This document shows positions 1-5,431 of a stretch of DNA of 5,863 nt, in pieces; position 1 is the stretch's first letter, and each line of letters starts with the position of its first letter. Made by a program: the position numbers and the translations under genes. The notes under the pieces were generated by a model. The model was not told the DNA's origin, searched no databases, and saw nothing but the letters and a program-made list of their open reading frames with translations. Source of the DNA: an uncultured Eubacteriales bacterium (GTDB lineage: Bacteria > Bacillota > Clostridia > Oscillospirales > CAG-272); the NCBI GenBank assembly GCA_934503195.1, contig CAKSVM010000135.1, positions 1-5,863 on the forward strand. Reading direction: 5' to 3'.

Positions 1-30
1 TGTGACAAAAATTGTTCGAAACGCTGATTC

Positions 31-46
31 TTTGTGAATTTACAAA
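31..46. promoter_or_regulatory. Near-perfect 16-bp palindrome in the operon leader, candidate operator
   Basis: The sequence TTTGTGAATTTACAAA is symmetric at 7 of 8 base pairs about its centre. It lies about 110 bp upstream of the start of the first gene, inside an AT-rich leader. The size and position suit a binding site for a dimeric sugar-responsive regulator, but no regulator gene is in the window and I cannot assign a family. I see no convincing sigma-70 promoter with good -35 and -10 boxes at proper spacing. TTTACA (39-44), TTGCAT (53-58) and TATATG (81-86) are partial matches only. The operator role is inference. Confidence 0.3.
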
Positions 47-140
47 AACTACTTGCATTTTTCAGAAAAAAAGATTCTCATATATGTGTGTGATCATAAA
101 AAAACGAGTGATCGCCCTGAAAAAAGTGAAATTTTATTTT

Positions 141-149
141 TGGAGGTAG
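141..149 (+). promoter_or_regulatory. Strong Shine-Dalgarno site that fixes the start of the first oxidoreductase
   Basis: TGGAGGTAG contains GGAGG at 142-146, eight bases before the ATG at 155. It decides the start codon. The same reading frame stays open back to a TTG at 53, but that extra stretch is AT-rich, has no comparable ribosome binding site, and would add 34 residues ahead of the normal Rossmann-fold N-terminus. Confidence 0.85.
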
Positions 150-154
150 TTACA

Positions 155-1249
155 ATGACTACAATTGGCGCAAACGATAAGGTCCGCGTCGGTATAATCG
201 GCTGCGGCGGAATCGCTAACGGCAAGCATATGCCTTCCCTCAAGAAGCTCCCCAACGTCGAGATGGTCGCTTTCTGCGATATCATCGTCGACCGCGCCGA
301 GAAGGCGAAGCGCGACTACGGCACCCCCGACGCCGCTGTCTACGAGGACTACAAGAAGCTCCTCGAGGACAAGACGATCGACGTCGTCCACGTCTGCACC
401 CCGAACCGCTGCCACAGCTTCATCACGGTCGACGCTCTTGACGCCGGCAAGCACGTAATGTGCGAAAAGCCGATGGCCATCAACTCCGAAGAGGCTCAGA
501 AGATGCTTGACGCCGCAAAGCGTTCGGGTAAGAAGCTCACTATCGGCTACCAGAACCGTCAGCGTCCCGACTCGCAGTTCCTCAAGGCCGAGGCAATGAA
601 GGGCACCTTCGGCGATATCTACTACGCCAAGGCCACCGCTCTCCGCAGACGCGCCGTTCCGACGTGGGGCGTGTTCCTCAACGAGTATGAGCAGGGCGGC
701 GGTCCCCTCATCGACATCGGAACCCACGCGCTCGACCTCACCCTCTGGACGATGGACAACTACAAGCCGAAGTACTGCGTAGGTACTACATATCACAAGC
801 TCAACAACGACACTCAGACCGGCAACGCGTGGGGCGACTGGGATCCCGCTAAGTTCACCGTCGAGGACTCGGCGTTCGGCTTCATCGTCATGGAAAACGG
901 CGCGACGATCGTTCTCGAGTCGGCGTGGGCTCTCAACACGCTCGACGTCCGCGAGGCTGTCACCACCGTCTGCGGCACCAAGGCCGGCGGCGATATGGTG
1001 AACGGCGTCCGCATCAACTCGATCATCAACGGCCGCCAGTCGGTCACCACCGCTAACCTTGAGGCGGGCGGAGTAGCTTTCTACGCCGGCGCGTCGAAGG
1101 ATCCGGCAGCCATCGAGGCCGCTCAGTGGATCAACGCGATCGTCGAGGACAAGAACCCCTGCGTCCTCCCCGAGCAGGCTTTCTGCGTCACCAGAATTCT
1201 CGAGGGCATCTACACCTCCGCGAAGACCGGCGACATCTACAGATTCTGA
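155..1249 (+). CDS. Gfo/Idh/MocA family NAD(P)-dependent oxidoreductase (first of two)
   Basis: Predicted cytoplasmic dehydrogenase of 364 residues, a usual length for the family, which oxidises or reduces hydroxyl/keto groups of sugars, cyclitols or glycosides. The N-terminal Rossmann domain (about 10-130) shows the glycine motif G16-C-G18-G19 and an acidic residue, D42, at the end of the second strand, which favours NAD(H) over NADP(H). E104-K105-P106 is the family EKP motif containing the catalytic lysine. The C-terminal alpha/beta domain carries D187-I-G189-T-H191, the usual catalytic Asp/His pair, after a GGG run at 181-183. There is no signal peptide. The start at 155 is set by the GGAGG site. 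It is the first gene of a three-gene unit, with a 66-nt gap to a TIM-barrel partner. The family is clear from motifs, but the substrate is unknown. Inositol, scyllo-inosose, glucose-type and 3-keto-glycoside dehydrogenases all share this layout. Confidence 0.95.
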   Translation: MTTIGANDKVRVGIIGCGGIANGKHMPSLKKLPNVEMVAFCDIIVDRAEKAKRDYGTPDAAVYEDYKKLLEDKTIDVVHVCTPNRCHSFITVDALDAGKHVMCEKPMAINSEEAQKMLDAAKRSGKKLTIGYQNRQRPDSQFLKAEAMKGTFGDIYYAKATALRRRAVPTWGVFLNEYEQGGGPLIDIGTHALDLTLWTMDNYKPKYCVGTTYHKLNNDTQTGNAWGDWDPAKFTVEDSAFGFIVMENGATIVLESAWALNTLDVREAVTTVCGTKAGGDMVNGVRINSIINGRQSVTTANLEAGGVAFYAGASKDPAAIEAAQWINAIVEDKNPCVLPEQAFCVTRILEGIYTSAKTGDIYRF

Positions 1250-1270
1250 TTTTCCCCCCGAACCTCATCA

Positions 1271-1293
1271 CGCCCGGCTTTCACGGCCGGGCG
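1271..1293 (+). other. Intergenic GC-rich stem-loop without a T-run
   Basis: An exact 8-bp stem (CGCCCGGC at 1271-1278 with GCCGGGCG at 1286-1293) closes a 7-nt loop between the first and second genes. No run of T follows, so it is not a standard terminator. The ribosome binding site AAAGGAAA (1301-1308) of the next gene begins 8 nt downstream. It may protect mRNA 3' ends or tune relative expression in the operon; this role is inference. Confidence 0.6.
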
Positions 1294-1315
1294 GCAACCG
1301 AAAGGAAATTAGATA

Positions 1316-2284
1316 ATGAAACTTTCAGTTCTCGCTAACTGCTACGGCAACAAGACGCTCGACGAGGCTCTCGCTATATTCTCGAAGCTCGGCGTCGAGG
1401 CCGTCGAAATCGGCTCGGGCGGATACCCGGGCAAGGCTCACTGCAACCCCGCCGTCCTCTTAAAGGACGAGGATGAGTTCAAGAAGTTCATGGCGACCTT
1501 CGACAAGTACGGAATCGAGCCCTGCGTCCTCTCGACCCACGGCAACCCCGTTCACCCGAACAAGGAAATCGCCGCGAAATTCGAGTCGGACTTCCGCGAC
1601 ACCGTTCTCCTCGCCGAGAAGATGGGTCTCGACACGGTCGTCACCTTCTCGGGCTGCCCCGGCGACCACGAGGGCGCGAAGTACCCGAACTGGGTCACCT
1701 GCCCGTGGCCGGACGATTTCCTCACGATTCTCAACTGGCAGTGGAATGAGGTCCTCATCCCCTACTGGAAAGAGGAAGTCAAGTTCGCCAACGCTCACGG
1801 CGTCAAGAAGATCGCTTTCGAAATGCACCCCGGCTTCTGCGTCTACAACCCCGAGACGCTCTTAAAGCTCCGCAACGCCGTCGGCGAGACGATCGGCGCG
1901 AACTTCGACCCGTCCCACCTCATCTGGCAGGGCATCGATCCCGTCGCCGCTATCCGCGAGCTTGAGGGCGCGATCTACCACTTCCACGCGAAGGACACCA
2001 AGATCGACGCGATCAACACCGCGAAGCACGGCGTTCTCGACACGAAGCACTACGGCGACGAAATCCACCGCTCGTGGGTCTTCCGTTCGATCGGATATGG
2101 CAATGATCTCCAGTACTGGAGAGACATGGCATCGACTCTCCGTCTCGTCGGCTATGACAAGGTCATGTCGATCGAGCACGAGGACAGCCTCATGACCATC
2201 GACGAGGGACTCCGCAAGGCGGTCGAGTTCTTAAAGCAGGTCGTCATCTCCGAGCCGAAGCCCGGAACGATGAGCTGGGCTTAA
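1316..2284 (+). CDS. Sugar phosphate isomerase/epimerase-like TIM-barrel protein (xylose isomerase-like/AP endonuclease 2 fold)
   Basis: Predicted cytoplasmic metal-dependent TIM-barrel enzyme of 322 residues. The expected four metal ligands of this superfamily are all visible at strand ends: E169 (in FEMHP), D198 (in FDPSH), H224 (in HFHAKD) and E287 (in IEHED). H75 (STHGNP), H201 and K226-D227 are further likely active-site residues. A Trp/Pro-rich insertion at about 123-152 and another at 230-260 make it longer than IolE/IolI-type members and probably shape the substrate pocket. It starts with ATG behind AAAGGAAA (1301-1308). It sits between two Gfo/Idh/MocA dehydrogenases, so it likely isomerises, epimerises or eliminates on their keto-sugar product. 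The fold resembles the catalytic subunit of C-glycoside deglycosidases and 3-keto-glycoside lyases, but no small partner subunit gene is present here, so I leave the reaction open. Confidence 0.93.
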   Translation: MKLSVLANCYGNKTLDEALAIFSKLGVEAVEIGSGGYPGKAHCNPAVLLKDEDEFKKFMATFDKYGIEPCVLSTHGNPVHPNKEIAAKFESDFRDTVLLAEKMGLDTVVTFSGCPGDHEGAKYPNWVTCPWPDDFLTILNWQWNEVLIPYWKEEVKFANAHGVKKIAFEMHPGFCVYNPETLLKLRNAVGETIGANFDPSHLIWQGIDPVAAIRELEGAIYHFHAKDTKIDAINTAKHGVLDTKHYGDEIHRSWVFRSIGYGNDLQYWRDMASTLRLVGYDKVMSIEHEDSLMTIDEGLRKAVEFLKQVVISEPKPGTMSWA

Positions 2285-2303
2285 TCGTCGGATTTTCACA
2301 AAA

Positions 2304-2324
2304 GCGCGCGTCTTTTTCGCGCGC
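2304..2324 (+). other. Second intergenic GC-rich stem-loop, directly before a ribosome binding site
   Basis: GCGCGCG (2304-2310) pairs exactly with CGCGCGC (2318-2324) around the 7-nt loop TCTTTTT. The run of T lies in the loop rather than after the stem, so ordinary intrinsic termination in the + direction is not expected. The purine-rich ribosome binding site GGGAAAGG (2325-2332) starts immediately after the stem. The layout matches the hairpin in the previous gap (similar stem length, 7-nt loop), which suggests a shared role in mRNA stability or translation control. Confidence 0.55.
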
Positions 2325-2340
2325 GGGAAAGGCATAATCA

Positions 2341-3381
2341 ATGAAAAACTTAGTAGTAATCGGCTACGGCGGAATGGGCGGCTGGCACGTTCAGCACGCG
2401 CTCAAGAGCGACGTCGTTCACCTCAACGGAATCTACGACATCGACCCGAAGAAGGCCGAGCTCGCCGAGTCGCGCGGAATCCACGCGTACAAATCGTTTG
2501 AGGAAGTACTTAACGACAAGTCGGTCGACATGGTCACCGTCGCGATCCCGAACGATCAGCATCGCCCGGTCGTCATCAAGGCTCTCGAGGCCGGAAAGAA
2601 CGTCATCTGCGAAAAGCCCGTGACGCTCTCCTCTGCGGATCTCGAGGCGATGATCGCCGCCGCGAACAAGGCCGGAAAGATCTTCTCGGTTCACCAGAAC
2701 CGCCGTTTTGACGTCGACATTCTCGGCATCAAGCAGGTTTACGATTCGGGCGAGATCGGCGAAATCTTCAACATCGAGTCGCGCATCCACGGCTCGCGCG
2801 GAATTCCGAGCGACTGGCGCGGAATGAAGCAGTACGGCGGCGGAATGGTCTACGACTGGGGCATCCACCTCATCGACCAGATTCTCATGGTCATCAAGGA
2901 CGATCCGATCGACACGGTTTTCTGCCGTCTTGACCACATCACGAACACTGAGGTCGACGATGGTTTCAAGCTTGAACTGATGTTCAAGTCGGGCAAGCGC
3001 GCCTACATCGAGGTCGGCACGTACAACTTCATCGCGATGCCGAGATTCTATATGCAGGGTCGCGGTGGCACGGCGATGATCACCGACTGGCGCGAAAAGT
3101 GCAAGGTCGTAAAGTGCAAGCACTGGCACGAGTCCGAGGTCGTTCCGGTTGAAACGGCGGCAGGCCTCACCAAGACGATGGCTCCGCGTGATTCGATAAC
3201 TGTCGACGAGTACGAAATCGAGCGTCCGGTCTCGGATGTCCACGATTATTACCGCAACTTCGTCAAGGCTATCGACGGAATCGAACCGCAGATGGTCACC
3301 CATGATCAGATGCGCCTTGACATGAAGGTCATGGAAGCCGCGTTCGAGTCGGCAAGACTGAATCAGCTCATCAAATTCTGA
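2341..3381 (+). CDS. Gfo/Idh/MocA family NAD(P)-dependent oxidoreductase (second, diverged)
   Basis: Predicted cytoplasmic dehydrogenase of 346 residues. The N-terminal glycine motif is G8-Y-G10-G11-M-G13, with acidic D33 after the second strand, suggesting NAD(H). E91-K92-P93 holds the expected catalytic lysine, and D172-W-G174-I-H176 supplies the Asp/His pair, preceded by GGG at 167-169. It shares only motif-level similarity with the first oxidoreductase: the C-terminal domains differ, so the two probably act on different substrates or in opposite directions rather than being a recent duplication. ATG at 2341 is 8 nt after the AAAGG of its ribosome binding site. A strong terminator begins 5 nt after its stop codon, making it the last gene of the first unit. 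In inositol-type and 3-keto-glycoside pathways two such enzymes may catalyse paired oxidation and reduction, which would recycle the nicotinamide cofactor; that is inference here. Confidence 0.95.
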   Translation: MKNLVVIGYGGMGGWHVQHALKSDVVHLNGIYDIDPKKAELAESRGIHAYKSFEEVLNDKSVDMVTVAIPNDQHRPVVIKALEAGKNVICEKPVTLSSADLEAMIAAANKAGKIFSVHQNRRFDVDILGIKQVYDSGEIGEIFNIESRIHGSRGIPSDWRGMKQYGGGMVYDWGIHLIDQILMVIKDDPIDTVFCRLDHITNTEVDDGFKLELMFKSGKRAYIEVGTYNFIAMPRFYMQGRGGTAMITDWREKCKVVKCKHWHESEVVPVETAAGLTKTMAPRDSITVDEYEIERPVSDVHDYYRNFVKAIDGIEPQMVTHDQMRLDMKVMEAAFESARLNQLIKF

Positions 3382-3385
3382 GAAA

Positions 3386-3435
3386 AACGCCGCAGAGGGG
3401 GTCTCTGACCCCTTTTGTGGCGTTGCTGTTTTTTT
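3386..3435 (+). terminator. Rho-independent terminator of the first operon
   Basis: The arms 3386-3403 and 3407-3424 pair along all 18 positions (15 Watson-Crick and 3 G-U pairs) around the 3-nt loop TCT. A run of seven T follows at 3429-3435 after a 4-nt spacer. The stem starts 5 nt past the stop of the second oxidoreductase. This is the only strong intrinsic terminator in the window and splits it into two probable transcription units. The 5' arm also begins within an A-run (3383-3387), so weak function in the opposite direction is possible. Confidence 0.9.
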
Positions 3436-3451
3436 GAAAGGAAGATTAAAA

Positions 3452-3475
3452 GATTGAAAGCTGACGCTTTCAATC
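3452..3475 (+). repeat. Perfect 10-bp hairpin at the start of the small reading frame
   Basis: GATTGAAAGC (3452-3461) pairs exactly with GCTTTCAATC (3466-3475) around the tetraloop TGAC. The hairpin contains the TTG codon at 3454 and starts 7 nt after the purine-rich AAAGGAAG (3437-3444), so it could hide a translation start. It is the first of four consecutive small hairpins in this gap. Confidence 0.6.
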
Positions 3476-3582
3476 AGCATTTTGTGTCCCTATCGCGGTT
3501 TTTAAGCCGCGATTTGGCTGCGCCAACCGTGCCCCAAAAAGCAAGAAAGGAAACTTTTGCTACGCAAAAGTCATGGTCATAA
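3454..3582 (+). CDS. Possible 42-aa leader peptide or small protein (TTG start)
   Basis: A 42-codon frame opens with TTG at 3454, nine bases after a good Shine-Dalgarno sequence, AAAGGAAG (3437-3444), and stops with TAA at 3580-3582, three bases before the ATG of the downstream epimerase. The peptide is basic and rich in Ser, Ala, Lys and Arg, begins (M/L)KADAFNQHF and ends FATQKSWS. I see no membrane segment, signal peptide or known domain. Four hairpins fall within or overlap the frame, so ribosomes reading it would melt them. The downstream gene has no ribosome binding site at normal distance, so translational coupling through this frame is plausible. The alternative is that the segment is a non-coding hairpin-rich dispersed repeat and the open frame is accidental. 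Codon use is less GC-ending than in the neighbours, which favours caution. Confidence 0.35.
   Translation: MKADAFNQHFVSLSRFLSRDLAAPTVPQKARKETFATQKSWS
3492..3526 (+). repeat. Two adjoining small hairpins
   Basis: The first hairpin has a 9-bp stem (3492-3500 with 3505-3513, one G-U pair) and a 4-nt loop. The second begins at the very next base, with TTGGC (3514-3518) pairing with GCCAA (3522-3526) around TGC. Neither is followed by a T-run in the + direction. Together with the flanking hairpins they make most of this 150-nt gap foldable, a pattern often seen in dispersed intergenic repeats. Confidence 0.5.
3553..3571 (+). repeat. Perfect 8-bp hairpin between a purine-rich site and the next start codon
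   Basis: ACTTTTGC (3553-3560) pairs exactly with GCAAAAGT (3564-3571) around TAC. GAAAGGAAA (3545-3553) abuts it on the left and would be a fine Shine-Dalgarno sequence, but the ATG at 3586 is over 30 nt away. Folding of this hairpin would shorten the effective distance to about 16 nt, still long, so structure-assisted initiation is only a possibility. Confidence 0.5.
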
Positions 3583-3585
3583 ACA

Positions 3586-4470
3586 ATGAAAGCAAACTGG
3601 AAATTCGGAATGTCCACCGGAATCTTCACCGAGGACAACTTCAAAAAGTGCGCGGACGCCGGAGTCGACGTCGTCGAGCTGTCGTCGTCTGACGAGGTTT
3701 ACCGAAATCTTGACTGGAAAGCCGTCGGAAATTGGGCAAAATCCACAGGAATCGGGATCTGGTCGATCCACCTTCCCTTCTGGGGAACCCCGAAGATCGA
3801 CCCGGCCTGCATGGACGCCGACGTCAGAAAGTACACGCTCGGACTTTTCCGCGAGTACACCGGCCGCGCGTCGGAGCTCGGGACGAAGATCGCGGTCGTC
3901 CACCCCGCACTTGAGCCGACCGACCCGGCCGAGCGTCAGACGAGAATCGGCTACTCGCAGGAGTCGATGTCAAAGCTCGCCGACATCGCCGCCGAGTACG
4001 GAATGATCGCCGCCGTCGAGGATCTTCCCCGCACCTGCCTCGGAAACACGGCTGACGAACTGTATGAAATCGTTTCGGCCGACGAGCGTCTTGGTGTGAC
4101 TTTTGACGTAAATCATTTACTGCTTGATTCACATGAGCATTTCGTTGAACTGCTCGGAAAGAAGATCGTCACGACGCACATTTCGGACTACGATTTCAGA
4201 AACGAGCGTCACTGGCTCCCCGGCGAGGGCAAAATCGACTGGCCGAAGCTCGTTTCGCTGCTCGAAGGCGTCGATTACAAGGGTCCGTGGCTCTACGAGC
4301 TCGGTCTGAAGGCGCCCGAGTCGATAAATCGCCGCGAGCTGACATACGGCGATTTCCGAACGAATTATGAAGAATGCCTTAACAAAGTAAAGCCGACCGC
4401 GATTGGAACCCCGAACATGGAGGTTGTCGAAAAGCAGTCGTATCTCAAGGAGCCGATCGTAAAATGCTAG
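3586..4470 (+). CDS. Sugar phosphate isomerase/epimerase-like TIM-barrel protein (second, IolE/IolI-like size)
   Basis: Predicted cytoplasmic TIM-barrel enzyme of 294 residues, the usual size for the xylose-isomerase-like/AP endonuclease 2 superfamily. The metal-ligand set is intact: E145 (VEDLP), D174 (FDVNH), H198 (THISD) and E238 (YELG). H62 (SIHLPF), H106 (VVHP), H177 and the H209-W-L-P-G-E-G loop are further conserved-type active-site elements. The family isomerises or epimerises sugars and keto-sugars or, as in IolE, dehydrates inosose. It is clearly a different subfamily from the 322-residue protein at 1316. The ATG at 3586 is chosen because the protein begins naturally there (MKANWKFGMSTG) and nothing upstream is open in frame with a better start. 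Its own ribosome binding site is weak or displaced. It follows a terminator and hairpin-rich gap and overlaps the next gene by 7 nt, so it heads the second unit. The substrate is unknown. Confidence 0.93.
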   Translation: MKANWKFGMSTGIFTEDNFKKCADAGVDVVELSSSDEVYRNLDWKAVGNWAKSTGIGIWSIHLPFWGTPKIDPACMDADVRKYTLGLFREYTGRASELGTKIAVVHPALEPTDPAERQTRIGYSQESMSKLADIAAEYGMIAAVEDLPRTCLGNTADELYEIVSADERLGVTFDVNHLLLDSHEHFVELLGKKIVTTHISDYDFRNERHWLPGEGKIDWPKLVSLLEGVDYKGPWLYELGLKAPESINRRELTYGDFRTNYEECLNKVKPTAIGTPNMEVVEKQSYLKEPIVKC

Positions 4471-5015
4471 ATCTCCTCGAAGTTCAGAAAAACTTTATTC
4501 TGACCCATCTCCGCCCCGGCGACGTCGCTGTCGACTACACGATGGGACGCGGACACGACACCGAATTCCTCTCGAAAACGGTCGGAAAGGACGGAAAAGT
4601 TTACGCGTTCGACATTCAGCTCGACGCCGTGAACTCGTCGGCCGAGAACCTGAAAAAGGCCGGCTGCGAGCCGAATTACACGCTTTTCAACGTGTCGCAC
4701 CACCGCGTGAAGGAGTTTGTCCACGAAAAGGTCCGCGCGGGGATGTTCAACCTCGGCTACCTGCCCGGAAGCGACCGGAAGATCACGACGATGCACGAAA
4801 CGACGCTCGCCGCGATTGATTCGGCGATCGAAATAATGGACCGCGACGCGATAATTCTGATCGCGATCTATCCCGGCCACGCCGAGGGCGAGCTCGAGGG
4901 ACGGCTTGTCGGCGAGAAACTTTCGAAGCTCGACCGCCACTTCTATACGGTCGCCTGCTTCCGGATGATGAATTCGCCGACGAGTCCCTACTTCTACATC
5001 GTCGAGGGACGCTGA
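4464..5015 (+). CDS. mnmM: YtqB/MnmM-type class I SAM-dependent methyltransferase (putative tRNA wobble-uridine methyltransferase)
   Basis: A 183-residue class I methyltransferase with the signature of the family long annotated as putative rRNA methylase. Visible motifs are the SAM-binding loop D24-Y-T-M-G28-R-G30-H-D32, acidic D50 at the end of strand 2 (AFDIQ), the diagnostic N96-L-G-Y-L-P-G-S-D104 and Y136-P-G-H139. In Bacillus subtilis the homologue YtqB was shown to be MnmM, which adds the final methyl group to 5-aminomethyl(-2-thio)uridine at tRNA position 34; I assign that role by family. Length matches the family. It overlaps the end of the upstream epimerase gene by 7 nt, with AAGGAG (4447-4452) inside that gene 11 nt before its ATG, so the two are probably translationally coupled. 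No functional link between the two is obvious. The family call is firm, the exact tRNA reaction less so. Confidence 0.9.
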   Translation: MLDLLEVQKNFILTHLRPGDVAVDYTMGRGHDTEFLSKTVGKDGKVYAFDIQLDAVNSSAENLKKAGCEPNYTLFNVSHHRVKEFVHEKVRAGMFNLGYLPGSDRKITTMHETTLAAIDSAIEIMDRDAIILIAIYPGHAEGELEGRLVGEKLSKLDRHFYTVACFRMMNSPTSPYFYIVEGR

Positions 5016-5396
5016 ATGACGTCGTTTCTGAACTTAATCGACCTTTCGACGGGGCGTCAGATCCGGCTGGCGGAATTCGGCTTCGAGGCGAAAAGGCCGT
5101 CGTTCTACATGGACAAAATAACATTCGTGCGCGATTCGTCGCTCTGGAGCTTCGACATTTCGACCGGAATGATAAAAAAGATTGGAAATTTGCCAGATTC
5201 GCCAGCCACGACTGATGGGTCTGTGAAAATTTCGTTCATTTCCGACAAAAGCAACGGCGTCGGACACTGCGAACTGATCGTGGGCGGTAAGGTAATCGCG
5301 CGTTTCATGGGCAGCGAACACTCGCTCGGAGCCTGCCCCGAAAAGGACGGAAAGGTCGTTTTTGTCGGCTATCCGTCCGAGGACGGCATCAACTGA
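5016..5396 (+). CDS. Unrecognised small beta-rich protein, possibly propeller-like
   Basis: A 126-residue protein I do not recognise. Its ATG follows the stop codon of the methyltransferase with no gap, and GAGGGA (5004-5009) lies 6 nt upstream, so it is surely co-translated with that gene. It contains alternating short hydrophobic strands and turns: IDLSTGRQIRLAEF, KITFVRD, LWSFDISTGMIKKIG and KVVFVGY. The D(I/L)STG turn occurs twice (residues 9-13 and 47-51), as in TolB- or WD40-like beta-propeller blades. At this length only about two or three blades would fit, fewer than a closed propeller needs. It may therefore be a short relative, a multimer, or a remnant of a longer protein. There is no signal peptide, transmembrane helix or obvious catalytic motif. 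Codon use matches the neighbours in most parts, and the gene looks intact. Confidence 0.75.
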   Translation: MTSFLNLIDLSTGRQIRLAEFGFEAKRPSFYMDKITFVRDSSLWSFDISTGMIKKIGNLPDSPATTDGSVKISFISDKSNGVGHCELIVGGKVIARFMGSEHSLGACPEKDGKVVFVGYPSEDGIN

Positions 5397-5431
5397 TTGT
5401 GCCGGAATTTACACTTTTTCAGGAGAAAATC

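Noticed and set aside
16..29. Possible catabolite-responsive (cre, CcpA-type) or LacI-family operator around AAACGCT
   Set aside because: Only the central AANCGNT core fits; the outer positions of the consensus do not match and the arms are not symmetric.
53..154. N-terminal extension of the first oxidoreductase from a TTG at 53
   Set aside because: The added stretch is AT-rich, has no ribosome binding site, and precedes the normal Rossmann N-terminus; the ATG at 155 has a strong GGAGG at the right distance.
134..796. 220-codon minus-strand open frame
   Set aside because: Antisense shadow of the first oxidoreductase, with a repetitive Val/Leu/Glu-rich product and no family motifs.
2350..3480. 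Long open frame of 376 codons on the minus strand
   Set aside because: It lies opposite the second oxidoreductase, runs through its terminator, and its product is a low-complexity Asp/Val/Arg-rich sequence with no recognisable domain; it arises from strong codon bias of the real gene.
3452..3571. CRISPR array or riboswitch in the hairpin-rich gap
   Set aside because: The hairpins differ in sequence and are not evenly spaced direct repeats, and I recognise no known riboswitch core.
3425..3585. Promoter for the second unit between the terminator and 3586
   Set aside because: TTGAAA occurs at 3434 and 3454, but no acceptable -10 box lies 16-18 bp downstream of either, so I could not support a promoter call although one may exist.
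3573..3588. ATG at 3573 as an alternative start for the second barrel gene
   Set aside because: It is in a different frame and runs into a stop after about 40 codons with no sensible protein.
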